NCBI RefSeq assembly: GCF_000716675.1
Contig: NZ_JNXT01000002.1
Location: 1-64,000 of the forward strand
Direction of reading: 5' to 3'
Length of the DNA: 64,000 bases
DNA from: Streptomyces alboflavus
Lineage (GTDB): Bacteria; Actinomycetota; Actinomycetes; Streptomycetales; Streptomycetaceae
Shown here: piece by piece, positions 15,463-25,163 of the stretch
Position numbering within the stretch: the first letter of the stretch is position 1
Layout of the letters: each line of letters opens with the position of its first letter
The notes under the pieces: generated by a model
What the model was told of the DNA's origin: nothing
Databases searched by the model: none
The model's input: only the letters and a program-made list of their open reading frames with translations
Position numbers and translations under genes: made by a program

Positions 15463-16821
15463 ATCGTCACGTCACGTCAGGCCGCCGCGCGGACCGTCGC
15501 GGTCGACCCGGCTGCCCAACTGGCGGACCTGGACGCCGCGTTCGCCGCATGGTGGGCCGAACGGCGCGGCGCGGCCCGGCTGTCCGTCGTCCCCGTCCCC
15601 TTCCGAGAGCTGCCGCAGTGGTCGTTCACGCGGGACGGCGACCTCGTGCACGACAGCGGCCGCTTCTTCACGGTCTCCGGGATGCGCGTGCGCGGCCCCG
15701 AGGGTCCGGGCCGCGACCAGCCGGTGATCGTACAGCCGGAGATCGGCGTGCTCGGCCTGCTGATCAAGGACCTGGACGGCGAACCGCACGTGCTGCTCCA
15801 GGCCAAGGCCGAGCCGGGCAACATCGATGGCATCCAGCTCTCGCCCACCGTCCAGGCGACCCGCAGCAACTACACCCGGGTGCACCGGGGCGGCGCGACC
15901 CGCCACCTGGAGCACTTCACCGGACCCGGGCGCGGCCGTGTCCTCGTCGACTCCCTCCAGTCCGAACAGGGCGCGTGGTTCTGGCGCAAGCACAACCGGA
16001 ACATGGTCGTGGAGCCGGTCGGGGAGGTCGCCGAGCACCCCGACTTCCGCTGGATCGCGCTGCGTACGGTGCGGCGGCTGCTGCGCGTGGACCATCTGGT
16101 GAACATGGACACGCGTTCCGTACTGGGGTGTCTGCCCCCGGGACCTGTGCCCGCCGGACCTGTTCCTCCCCCTGGCTCCGCGCCCGCCGCGCCCGCGCTC
16201 ACCAGCTGGCTCATCGACGCCAAGCAGCACTGCCTCTTGGACGCCCGGCCCATCCCGCTAGCGGACGTCGGCGGCTGGACGCGTACGGAGACGGAGATCG
16301 CCGACGTCCACGAGCGGTCGTTCCGCATCATCGCGGTCCGGGTCGAGGCGGGCACCCGCGAGGTACGGCAGTGGGCGCAGCCGCTGCTCGCACCCCGGCG
16401 GCCGGGCCTCGCGGTGTTCCTGTGCCGCCGCACCGGGGGAGTGCCGCGGGTCCTGGTCAGGGCGCGCACCGAGCCGGGCCTCGGCGACTTCGTCGAGCTG
16501 GGCCCCACCGTCCAGTGGTCCGACGGCACCGGTCCCGCCGTGCCGGAGGAGGCAGGGCCGTTCGACGGCTCGGCACTGACCGACGATCCGGCGTGCGTAC
16601 GGTTCGACGCGGAGCTGTCCGAGGAGGGCGGCCGCTTCCACCGGGCGGCGACGCGCTACCGGATCATCGAGGCGGATTCGGGGCTGTCGGCCGATGGCTC
16701 CCAACTCCCCGACGACTACCGCTGGCTGACGCCTCATCAACTCCACGCGCTGGTCGCTCGCGGCCACCACGTCAACGTCCAGGCACGCAGCCTCCTCGCC
16801 TGCCTGGCGTCCCTCCCGTGA
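15463..16821 (+). CDS. NDP-hexose 2,3-dehydratase
   Basis: About 452 residues; removes the C2 hydroxyl of NDP-4-keto-6-deoxyglucose (TylX3/DnmT/EvaA family). The protein is an internal duplication, as in the family. The first half has QPEIGVLGLLIKDLDGEPHVLLQAKAEPGN and LSPTVQATRSNYTRVHRG. The second half repeats the pattern with VFLCRR, VLVRARTEPGLGDFVELGPTVQW and RFHRAATRYRIIE. No ATG, GTG or TTG exists in frame before a GTG well inside the conserved region. A perfect gggggaggt ribosome site ends at 15456, seven bases before an in-frame ATC at 15463, which I use as a provisional start. Confidence 0.85.
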   Translation: MVTSRQAAARTVAVDPAAQLADLDAAFAAWWAERRGAARLSVVPVPFRELPQWSFTRDGDLVHDSGRFFTVSGMRVRGPEGPGRDQPVIVQPEIGVLGLLIKDLDGEPHVLLQAKAEPGNIDGIQLSPTVQATRSNYTRVHRGGATRHLEHFTGPGRGRVLVDSLQSEQGAWFWRKHNRNMVVEPVGEVAEHPDFRWIALRTVRRLLRVDHLVNMDTRSVLGCLPPGPVPAGPVPPPGSAPAAPALTSWLIDAKQHCLLDARPIPLADVGGWTRTETEIADVHERSFRIIAVRVEAGTREVRQWAQPLLAPRRPGLAVFLCRRTGGVPRVLVRARTEPGLGDFVELGPTVQWSDGTGPAVPEEAGPFDGSALTDDPACVRFDAELSEEGGRFHRAATRYRIIEADSGLSADGSQLPDDYRWLTPHQLHALVARGHHVNVQARSLLACLASLP

Positions 16822-16874
16822 ACACCCTGTGCCCCCGCGGAACCTCGCGAACCCCGTCGAAAGGATAAGGTGCC

Positions 16875-17522
16875 GTGCGGACAAGCGAGTTGGGCGTACG
16901 CGGCGCGTACGCGTTCACCCCCACCGTCTTCCCCGACGAACGCGGCCTGTTCGTCGCTCCCTACCAGCGGCCCGCGTACACCCACGCCGTCGGCGGCCCG
17001 CTGTTCCCCGTGGCGCAGACCGGTCACAGCCGCTCCCGACGCGGGGTCGTCCGCGGCGTCCACTACACCCGCACCCCGCCCGGCATGGCCACGTACGTGC
17101 ACTGCGCCCGTGGCAGCGCGCTCGACCTGGTCGTCGACCTGCGTGTCGGCTCGCCCACGTTCGGCCGCTGGGACTGCCTGGTCCTGGATGCGGAGACGTT
17201 CCGTGCCGTGCACCTGCCGGTCGGCGTGGGCCACGCCTTCCAGGCCCTCGAGGACGACACGGTGATGGAGTACCTGCTCTCCGGCGGCTACGCGGCCGAC
17301 GACGAGAAGGTGGTCTCGGTGACCGACCCCGCCCTCGCCCTGCCCCTCCGCGATGACCTGCCACGCCTCCTGTCCCCCCGCGACCAGACCGCCCCCACCC
17401 TCGCGGCGGCCCGACGAGCGGGCCTGCTGCCGGACTACGACACGTGCCTGCGCCTCGACGCCCGCCTGCGGGAGGCGGCGCTCGCGGGGGTGGGGGCGCG
17501 TGAGGGGGAGCGCCATGGGTGA
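16875..17522 (+). CDS. NDP-4-keto-6-deoxyhexose 3,5- or 5-epimerase (RmlC family)
   Basis: A 215-residue RmlC-like cupin. Family motifs are FPDERGLFVAPY, SRRGVVRGVHYTRTPPGMATYVHCARG (catalytic His in RGVHY) and LPVGVGHAFQALEDDTVMEYLLSGGY. It inverts C5, and sometimes C3, of the ketosugar and so sets the L-configuration. The GTG at 16875 follows an aaggataagg site. The C-terminal tail runs on after the cupin and ends overlapping the next gene by eight bases. It corresponds to DnmU/EvaD in known aminosugar pathways. Confidence 0.9.
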   Translation: MRTSELGVRGAYAFTPTVFPDERGLFVAPYQRPAYTHAVGGPLFPVAQTGHSRSRRGVVRGVHYTRTPPGMATYVHCARGSALDLVVDLRVGSPTFGRWDCLVLDAETFRAVHLPVGVGHAFQALEDDTVMEYLLSGGYAADDEKVVSVTDPALALPLRDDLPRLLSPRDQTAPTLAAARRAGLLPDYDTCLRLDARLREAALAGVGAREGERHG

Positions 17523-18990
17523 GGGGGCTGGCGGGGGCGCCTTGGGCGGGGGCTGGGGTGGTGGTGCGTCCGGCCGCACTGGAGGCTTCGGTGGGACCAG
17601 TGCTTCCGGTGGTACGAGCAGTGAGCTCGGCGGCGCTGGTGGAGCTGGTGCATCCTGCGGGGTCGGCGTCGGTGGGGCCGTCGCGATTGGGGCTGGCGGG
17701 TTGCCCGGTGAGACGGTCACGGGCGGGTCCGGCGGCACCGGCACGGGCGGGTCCGCCGGGACCGGCACCGGCACTCGAAGTTCTACTGGCACCGGTCCCG
17801 GCACTCGAAGCTCTGCCGGGACCGGCACCGGCACTCGGTGCTCCGCCGGGACCGGCACCGGAACCGGCAGCTCCGCCGACACCGGCACCTCCTGGGGTCT
17901 CGTCCGCGACCGCGCGTCCGATGGCGCGGCCCCGCCCCGCGTCGCCGTCCTCGGCGCCTCCGGCTTCCTCGGCTCCGCCGTCGCCGCGATGCTCGCGCGC
18001 CGGCACCTGCGCCTGCGCCTGGTGGCCCGGCGCCCCAGCGCGGTCCCGGCCGGTGCGGTGGCCGACGTCGAGGTGTGCGAAGCCGATCTCACCGACACCG
18101 CGAGCCTGGCCGCCGTCGTCGGTGACGTCGACGCGATCGTCCACCTGGTGTGCCACCGGTCCGGCGCGCGCGCCTGGCGCACCGACGACGACCCGCTGGG
18201 GGAGTGGGTGAACGTCGGCATGGTGCACGCACTCGTCGACATCCTGCGCGCGGCCCCAGGAACGCGGCGACCGGCGTGCGTCTTCGCCGGGTCGGCGAGC
18301 CAGGTGGGGCTGACCGCGCGGGACCGCGTCGACGGCACCGAGGAGGACCACCCGGCCAGCGGCTACGACCGCCACAAGTCCCTGGCCGAACGCGCGCTCC
18401 TCGATGCCACCCGCGAGGGCGTGCTGCGCGCGGTGTCCCTGAGGCTGCCGACGGTCTACGGCGAGAGCCGCACGCCGACCGCCGCCGACGGTGGCGTGGT
18501 GACGGCCATGGCCCGGCGCGCCCTGGCCGGGGAGCCCTTGACGGTGTGGCGGGACGGCACGATCGGCCGGGACCTGCTGCACGTGGACGACGCGGCCCGC
18601 GCCCTCGTGACCGGCCTGGACCGCGTCGGCGAACTCGCCGGACGGCACTGGGTGGTGGGAACCGGCCGCATGACCACGCTCGGCGACCTCTTCCGCACGG
18701 TCGCCCGACTCACCGCCGACACCACCGGCCGCCCCCCGGTCCCGGTCGTCACGGTCGAGCCCCCGGACCACGCGACCCCGGTCGACTTCCACAGCTTCAC
18801 CGTCGACGCGACCGCCTTCCACCGGGCCACCGCCTGGGCGCCTCGGGTACCGCTGCATGTGGGGTTGTCCCGGACGGTGTCCGCGTTGGCGCGGGGCGGA
18901 GGGACGGGGGAGGACGGGCCGAGCCTGCTGAGCGGGGCCGACGGGGCCGAGAGCCGGGGCGGGTCGGACAAGGCGGGCAGGTCGGGCTGA
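17515..18990 (+). CDS. NDP-hexose 4-ketoreductase with a long low-complexity N-terminus
   Basis: 491 residues. The enzyme proper starts near residue 140 with the Rossmann motif VAVLGASGFLG. SGYDRHKSLAERALL supplies the YxxxK pair, and LPTVYGESRTPTAADGGVV and GRDLLHVDDAARAL fit EryBIV/DnmV/EvaE-type 4-ketoreductases. Residues 1-135 are almost only Gly, Thr, Ser and Ala; residues ~65-125 are repeats of a roughly ten-residue unit (SAGTGTGTRS). The ATG at 17515 has a gaggggag ribosome site and overlaps the epimerase stop, so the extension is probably really translated. It is the last gene of the sugar set. Confidence 0.85.
   Translation: MGEGAGGGALGGGWGGGASGRTGGFGGTSASGGTSSELGGAGGAGASCGVGVGGAVAIGAGGLPGETVTGGSGGTGTGGSAGTGTGTRSSTGTGPGTRSSAGTGTGTRCSAGTGTGTGSSADTGTSWGLVRDRASDGAAPPRVAVLGASGFLGSAVAAMLARRHLRLRLVARRPSAVPAGAVADVEVCEADLTDTASLAAVVGDVDAIVHLVCHRSGARAWRTDDDPLGEWVNVGMVHALVDILRAAPGTRRPACVFAGSASQVGLTARDRVDGTEEDHPASGYDRHKSLAERALLDATREGVLRAVSLRLPTVYGESRTPTAADGGVVTAMARRALAGEPLTVWRDGTIGRDLLHVDDAARALVTGLDRVGELAGRHWVVGTGRMTTLGDLFRTVARLTADTTGRPPVPVVTVEPPDHATPVDFHSFTVDATAFHRATAWAPRVPLHVGLSRTVSALARGGGTGEDGPSLLSGADGAESRGGSDKAGRSG
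17720..17890. repeat. Imperfect ~30-bp tandem repeats coding Gly-Thr-Ser repeats
   Basis: Repeats of a unit like gccgggaccggcaccggcac followed by tcgaagctct lie inside the 4-ketoreductase reading frame. The phase is a multiple of three, so copy-number change keeps the frame. The rest of the gene has no such composition. Confidence 0.75.
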
Positions 18991-19187
18991 GCGGTCCGGC
19001 GGGTCGCACGGCCAGATCGACGACCGGAGCGCAACGGACGGCACCCTGCGGCCGCGCCGCCTGCGACTCCGGTCCGGTCGACGCCTCGTCAGACGTCGCT
19101 CATTCCATCGGGCTACCAGGACTTTCTCCCCCACCGCAGCGCGGTGAGGCTCGGGGAGAACGTTTCCTTCGCACCAGGAGGTACCCC

Positions 19188-19433
19188 ATGCGCACTCGCG
19201 TGCTCCTCGCCTCGGCCGCGTTTGCCGTGACCACTCTGTTCGGCGGCGCCGCATCGGCCGCGGCCGATGCGGATCCAAACGGTACGGTGGAGAACTCGCC
19301 CGGCGTACTCAGCGGCAATCTCGTCCAGGTGCCGGTCGACATCCCGGTGAATCTCTGCGGCAACACGGTGAACGTCGTGGGCGTGCTCAACCCGGCCACG
19401 GGCAACGGGTGCGTGGACGGCTCCGGACACTGA
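19188..19433 (+). CDS. Short chaplin-type surface protein
   Basis: 81 residues. A Sec signal peptide (MRTRVLLASAAFAVTTLFGGAASAAADA, cleavage near residue 26) is followed by a single chaplin domain. Family landmarks are NSPGVLSGNLVQVPVDIPVN, the paired cysteines in VNLCGNTV and GNGCVDG, and the VVGVLNP strand. Short chaplins are secreted, assemble into amyloid-like films and help aerial hyphae break the water surface. There is no sorting signal or second domain, so it is the short (ChpE-H-like) type. The ATG has an excellent caggaggt site. The 197 bases upstream hold its promoter. Confidence 0.9.
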   Translation: MRTRVLLASAAFAVTTLFGGAASAAADADPNGTVENSPGVLSGNLVQVPVDIPVNLCGNTVNVVGVLNPATGNGCVDGSGH

Positions 19434-19525
19434 CGGGCCCTGGCCGGACGCTCTCCTGCCCTGCCCTGCCGGGCGGGGGCGCGGGGCAGAGGTGGGCAGG
19501 GGGCGGTCGAGTCCAGGACGCCCCC

Positions 19526-21136
<1,611 letters not shown>

Positions 21137-21150
21137 TCACCACGAAACTC

Positions 21151-21179
21151 AGTATACCGTTCGGAGTTAACCGAACAGT
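21151..21179. promoter_or_regulatory. TetR operator overlapping a minus-strand -10 box
   Basis: gttcgg (21159-21164) and ccgaac (21171-21176) form a perfect inverted repeat around agttaa; with one mismatch the arms extend to about 9 bases. On the minus strand, tatact (21156-21151) is a good -10 box for the TetR gene. This fits autoregulation and control of the divergent MFS gene. Confidence 0.65.
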
Positions 21180-21232
21180 GCTCGGAGATGCGGCAGAGTC
21201 AGGCTGCGTCGGTCGGAGGTTGGGGCGGAGAC

Positions 21233-23002
21233 ATGATCGGAGACATTCCCGCGGCGGCCACGAAGAGCCCGCGGGCGCCCCGGCGGCGCGAGGAGCGGAC
21301 GCTGCACGCCGCCGCGTTCACCAACGGCCCGAACGAGCTCTTCGACTTCATCCTGCCCCTCTGGGCGGGCGCGGCCCTCGGCCTGAGCGCCACCGAGGTC
21401 GGCATCCTGATGGCCGTCGAGATGGCCCTCTCCGTGATCGCCCGGCCGATCGCCGGCGTGCTGTCCGACCTCTTCGAGCGCCGGTACGTCGCCGCGACGG
21501 GCGCGGTCCTGTACGCGGCCTCCGCCGCCGGCTACGCCCTCGCGCAGAACGCGGCCGCCGCCTATGCCGCCGCGGCGGTCGGCGGAGTGGGCGGCGCCCT
21601 GCTGTGGGTCGCCGTCCGCGCCATCATCAGCGAACGCCTCGCGGAGGACTCCGCGGTCTTCCCACGGCTCCTCGCCTCGCAGGAGACCGGCTCCTGGGTG
21701 GCCTTCGTCGCGGGCATGGTGCTGATCGGCGAGATCGGTTTCGACGGGGTCTTCTGGGCCTGCGCGGGGGCCTGTCTGCTCGCCGCCGCGCTGCTGCTCT
21801 CCGCGCCCCGCAGGCAGGATCCGGCGGCCGTGCGGGGCGGGGGAGCGGGCGGTGCTCCGGGGACGACCGGGCCGCAGGGCGCGGCGGCCCCGGAGGGGGC
21901 GAAGGGCGCGGCGGGCTCGGCCATCGCCGGGCTCGGTGCCGTCGGGCGCAGGCTCCGCCCCATGCTGCTCGCGGTGGTCGTGACGATGACGGCCGAGGCG
22001 GCGATCTCGCTGCTGCTCCTGATGCACCTCCAGCGCGAGTTCGACCTCGAGGTGATCCAGGTCGCCTACGTCTTCCTGCCTGGCGCCATCGCCATGAGCG
22101 TCGCCGCCGAGCGCCTGCACAGCTATGTGGTCCGCTTCGGCCGCACCCGCATCCTGATGTGCGCGTCGTTCGCCAGCGCCGCCTTCGCGGCCGGACTCGC
22201 CTGGGCGCCGAACCCCGTCGTCATCGCCGCGCTGTGGATCCTCAGCGGGCTCGCCTGGGCCGCGGTCATCCCCATCCAGCAGGCCGTCATCGCGGAGGCG
22301 TCGGGCGAGCACACGGGCCGGGGCATGGGCGTGTACGAGTCCGCCAACCTGCTCGGCGCGCTGATCGGCGCCCTCACCGCGGGCATGCTGTACGACGGCG
22401 CCGACTGGACCGTCGCCTGCCTCAGCGCGGCCGCCCTGATCCTGGCCGGAGCCGTCGTCGTACCGCGCGCGGTACGGAGCCTGGGCGTCGCCGACGTACC
22501 CCCGCCGCCGCCCGCGCCGGAAGCCGAAGCCGGGCGCGCGCCCGAGACCGGACCCGAGCCCGAGACCGGACCCGAGCCGGAGACCGCGTCCGCGCCGGAG
22601 GCGCGAGCGAGGCCCGGGGCGGGCCCGGCCGACGGCACGACGCCGCACCCGAAGAGCTCCCTCACCAAGGACTCCGCCGCGAAGAGCTCCGCCGCGAAGA
22701 GTGCGCCCGCGAAGGAGGAGCCGCCGAGGACCCGGGAGCAGCTGCTGCGGGAACTGGGGCGGCACGCGGCCGTGTTCACCGTCGTGCAGGTGCTCCTGAT
22801 GCTCGTGGGGCTCTCGTGGCTGCGCGATCTGGTCACCCAGGACACCGTCGACGTGCTGCTCCACGGCGGCGGCCAGGAGTCGGGCTTCGCCCGGGTCGTC
22901 GAGGACGGCGGCAAGATCTGGGTGTTCGTCCTCGTCGGGCACGCGCTGTGGACCGGTGCGAAATGCCTGGCCATGGCGGTGGGCCGGGGCGGACGCGACT
23001 GA
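21233..23002 (+). CDS. MFS exporter with charged linker and extra C-terminal membrane domain
   Basis: 589 residues. The first ~420 residues form a 12-helix major facilitator unit (FNELFDFILPLWAG start, DLFERRYVA A-motif loop, GRGMGVYESANLLGA in the second half). Then follows a Pro/Glu- and Lys/Ala/Ser-rich linker (~430-500), and a C-terminal part with two more probable membrane helices (HAAVFTVVQVLLMLVGLSWL and WVFVLVGHALWTGAKCLAMAV). The ATG at 21233 is preceded by ggggcggag; an in-frame ATG at 21188 is the alternative. Divergent from the TetR gene, and probably its target. Substrate unknown. Confidence 0.82.
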   Translation: MIGDIPAAATKSPRAPRRREERTLHAAAFTNGPNELFDFILPLWAGAALGLSATEVGILMAVEMALSVIARPIAGVLSDLFERRYVAATGAVLYAASAAGYALAQNAAAAYAAAAVGGVGGALLWVAVRAIISERLAEDSAVFPRLLASQETGSWVAFVAGMVLIGEIGFDGVFWACAGACLLAAALLLSAPRRQDPAAVRGGGAGGAPGTTGPQGAAAPEGAKGAAGSAIAGLGAVGRRLRPMLLAVVVTMTAEAAISLLLLMHLQREFDLEVIQVAYVFLPGAIAMSVAAERLHSYVVRFGRTRILMCASFASAAFAAGLAWAPNPVVIAALWILSGLAWAAVIPIQQAVIAEASGEHTGRGMGVYESANLLGALIGALTAGMLYDGADWTVACLSAAALILAGAVVVPRAVRSLGVADVPPPPPAPEAEAGRAPETGPEPETGPEPETASAPEARARPGAGPADGTTPHPKSSLTKDSAAKSSAAKSAPAKEEPPRTREQLLRELGRHAAVFTVVQVLLMLVGLSWLRDLVTQDTVDVLLHGGGQESGFARVVEDGGKIWVFVLVGHALWTGAKCLAMAVGRGGRD

Positions 23003-23016
23003 CCGCGCGGCTCTCG

Positions 23017-23042
23017 CCCGCACCGCCGGTGCCGGGTGCGGG
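23017..23042 (+). terminator. Hairpin after the MFS gene
   Basis: cccgcacc (23017-23024) pairs with ggtgcggg (23035-23042) around a ten-base loop, 15 bases after the MFS stop codon. Confidence 0.6.
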
Positions 23043-23095
23043 CATCGGCACGTGTCAGCGGTAATCAGCCAACTCTTGTTTAATGCAGGGCAGTT

Positions 23096-23120
23096 GCATT
23101 ATTCTCCGCCCGTCGGGTAT
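23096..23120 (+). promoter_or_regulatory. Possible stress-sigma (SigB-type) promoter of the STAS gene
   Basis: gcat (23096-23099) and gggtat (23115-23120) are 15 bases apart, matching the GNNT-N14-16-GGGTAT pattern known for SigB-type promoters of Streptomyces. It lies 120 bases before the STAS gene in a locally AT-richer stretch. Confidence 0.4.
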
Positions 23121-23239
23121 GCCAAGGGCAAGAACGTGCCACCCCTGTCCCCGGTGGCGACAGCTCATCGCTCAGACCCCGCCGGTGGATCGCGAAGACT
23201 CACCCCGGAGCCGCACTCACGGTGCCATGAGGGGGAACG

Positions 23240-23611
23240 ATGCTCAAGGACCACGCCGAGTTCGGCCTCCGCGCCGAGGTCCGGCAGGAGCGGCTGGTCG
23301 TCGTGTTCTGGGGTGAGCTGGACATCCTCGCGGACGAGGTTCTCGCCGCCCCGCTCACGCGACTGGCACGGGAGAACCGCCGTGACCTGGTCCTTGACCT
23401 GCGGGCGGTGTCGTTCCTCGACTGCGGGGGGCTGACGCTGCTGTGCCGCGCTCGGGACGGGGCACAGCGGCGTCAGGCGGGGGTCGTCCTTGTCGTCGAC
23501 AACCCGTTCTTCCGCAAGATCCTTCGGCTGGCCGGACTCGCCGACACGTTCGAGATCACCGGGGATCTGGAGAGCGCGCTCACCGCGGGCGCGGAAGGTT
23601 CACCGGTGTGA
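23240..23611 (+). CDS. STAS-domain anti-anti-sigma factor-like protein
   Basis: A 123-residue single STAS domain. The LVVVFWGELDILADE strand-helix start and LVLDLRAVSFLDCGGLTLL are family landmarks. In classical anti-anti-sigma factors the phosphorylated residue is Ser in a D-S-S/T-G motif; here it reads D-C-G-G, so Cys replaces the usual Ser. That makes switching by the standard kinase route unlikely, although such variants are common in Streptomyces. The ATG at 23240 has a gaggggg site. A SigB-like promoter upstream would fit a role in stress-sigma control. Confidence 0.85.
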   Translation: MLKDHAEFGLRAEVRQERLVVVFWGELDILADEVLAAPLTRLARENRRDLVLDLRAVSFLDCGGLTLLCRARDGAQRRQAGVVLVVDNPFFRKILRLAGLADTFEITGDLESALTAGAEGSPV

Positions 23612-23676
23612 CGCCGGGCCTGGTTCCCACGGCCCGGCCCCGGGCTCTTGGCCCGCGGACCGGCTGAGCTCGCGGC

Positions 23677-24072
23677 TCAGCCCTGGCCCTTCTCGCCGTT
23701 CTCGCGCTGCTTCTCCTTCAGACGCGCCGCTTCCTTGCGGACGTCGGCCTGCGTGCCGCGCTCCCGGCGCAGCCAGTCGGGGTTCTCCGTCTTGAGGGCG
23801 TCGATCTGCTCCGTGGTGAGCGCTTCGGTGACGCCGCCGCGGGCGAGGCCCGAGATGGAGACGCCGAGCTTCGCCGCGACCACCGGACGCGGGTGCGGGC
23901 CGGTGCGGCGGAGGTCCTGCAGCCACTGGGGCGGGTCGGCCTGCAGTGCGTTGAGCTCGGCCCGCGAGATCACGCCCTCCTGGAACTCGGCGGGGGTGGC
24001 CTCGAGGTACACACCCAGCTTCTTCGCCGCGGTCGCGGGCTTCATCGTCTGGGTGCTCTGGTGCGACGTCAT
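23677..24072 (-). CDS. DUF5997-like protein
   Basis: A small, charged protein of 131 residues (ATG 24072; a GTG at 24078 is also possible). Two similar halves each contain AAKLGVyL/ISgLar-like segments followed by an acidic helix (FQEGVISRAELNALQADPPQWLQDLRR and LTTEQIDALKTENPDWLRRER), so it looks like an internal repeat. I recall this as DUF5997 in actinobacteria. It is divergent from a LysR-effector-domain gene, a pairing I recall from other streptomycetes. The C-terminus is a Lys/Glu-rich helix. Function unknown. Confidence 0.75.
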   Translation of the reverse strand: MTSHQSTQTMKPATAAKKLGVYLEATPAEFQEGVISRAELNALQADPPQWLQDLRRTGPHPRPVVAAKLGVSISGLARGGVTEALTTEQIDALKTENPDWLRRERGTQADVRKEAARLKEKQRENGEKGQG

Positions 24073-24130
24073 GGTCACCAGGGTATCGAGCGCCTGAGCG
24101 ACCTCTGACCACGCCGGGTAGCCTGGCGGG

Positions 24131-24982
24131 GTGACAGGCTCGGAAGTAACCCCTTCGTTCCGGCTCGCCTATGTCCCGGGGGTGACACCCACAAAGTGGG
24201 TGCGTGTCTGGAACGAGCGGCTGCCCGACGTCCCCTTGACCCTCGTGCCCGTGGCGCCCGCCGACGCCGACGCGACGCTGCGGGACGGCACCGCCGACGC
24301 CGGCCTGGTGCGGCTGCCCGTCGACCGGACGGTCCTCAGCGCCATCCCCCTCTACACGGAGACGACCGTGGTCGTCGTCCCCAAGGACCACGTCGTGACG
24401 GCCGCCGACGAGGTGGGCACCGAGGACCTGGCCGACGAGATCGTGCTGCACCCCGAGGACGACACCCTCGACTGGCAGGGCCTGCCCGGCCGCCCCGCGC
24501 TGGAGCGCCCCGCCACCACGGCCGACGCGATCGAACTGGTCGCGGCGGGCATCGGCGTGCTCCTCGTACCGCAGTCGCTCGCCCGCCTGCACCACCGCAA
24601 GGACCTCACCTACCGGCCGGTCACCGACGCGCCCCAGTCCAGCGTCGTCCTGTCGTGGCCGGAGGACGCCACCACCGACCTGGTGGAGGAGTTCATCGGC
24701 ATCATCCGCGGCAGGACCGTCAACAGCACCCGTGGCCGCCGGGCCCCGGCCGCGCAGGCGAAGGCCCAGAGCGCGGAGAAGGACGGCGCGCGCCGCAAGA
24801 GCGGGACGGGCAGGGCCGGGGGCAAGCAGGGATCCGGTACGTCGACGGCGGGCAAGGGCGCGGCGCGCAAGGCGTCGGCGGGCAAGCCCACCGGGGGCAA
24901 GGCCACCGCGGGCAAAAACCCGCGGCGCGGCACCGGCGGCTCCCAGGGCGCGAAGCGCGGGAAGCCCCGCCGCCGCTCGTAG
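24131..24982 (+). CDS. LysR-type effector-binding domain protein without HTH
   Basis: 283 residues. The first ~200 form a periplasmic-binding-like LysR effector domain (FRLAYVPGVTPTKWVRVWNERLPDVPL, DAGLVRLPVD, VELVAAGIGVLLVPQSLAR-like segment), but the DNA-binding helix-turn-helix is absent. The last ~85 residues are a Lys/Arg/Gly/Ala-rich tail with KGAARK and AGK-type repeats, which could bind nucleic acid. GTG start at 24131. It is divergent from the DUF5997-like gene. It may act as a sensor or partner rather than a classical regulator. Confidence 0.8.
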   Translation: MTGSEVTPSFRLAYVPGVTPTKWVRVWNERLPDVPLTLVPVAPADADATLRDGTADAGLVRLPVDRTVLSAIPLYTETTVVVVPKDHVVTAADEVGTEDLADEIVLHPEDDTLDWQGLPGRPALERPATTADAIELVAAGIGVLLVPQSLARLHHRKDLTYRPVTDAPQSSVVLSWPEDATTDLVEEFIGIIRGRTVNSTRGRRAPAAQAKAQSAEKDGARRKSGTGRAGGKQGSGTSTAGKGAARKASAGKPTGGKATAGKNPRRGTGGSQGAKRGKPRRRS

Positions 24983-25163
24983 CGGTCGCCCGCGGGGCTG
25001 CGTGGCCGTCCGGCCCCGGACCGCCCACGGAGCCGTACCCAACCCGCGTACGCGCCCTGACCGCACCCCCGTACGCGCCATAGTCGCCCCGGACCGCCCC
25101 ACCCGTCCCCGTCCGTCCCCACGCCCCCTTGCGGCCCTTTGTGGTGTCCATGACTATGGCCGC

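Noticed and set aside
23017..23239. Possible riboswitch before the STAS gene
   Set aside because: Only a simple terminator-like hairpin and a promoter-like element are visible; no conserved riboswitch core could be recognised.
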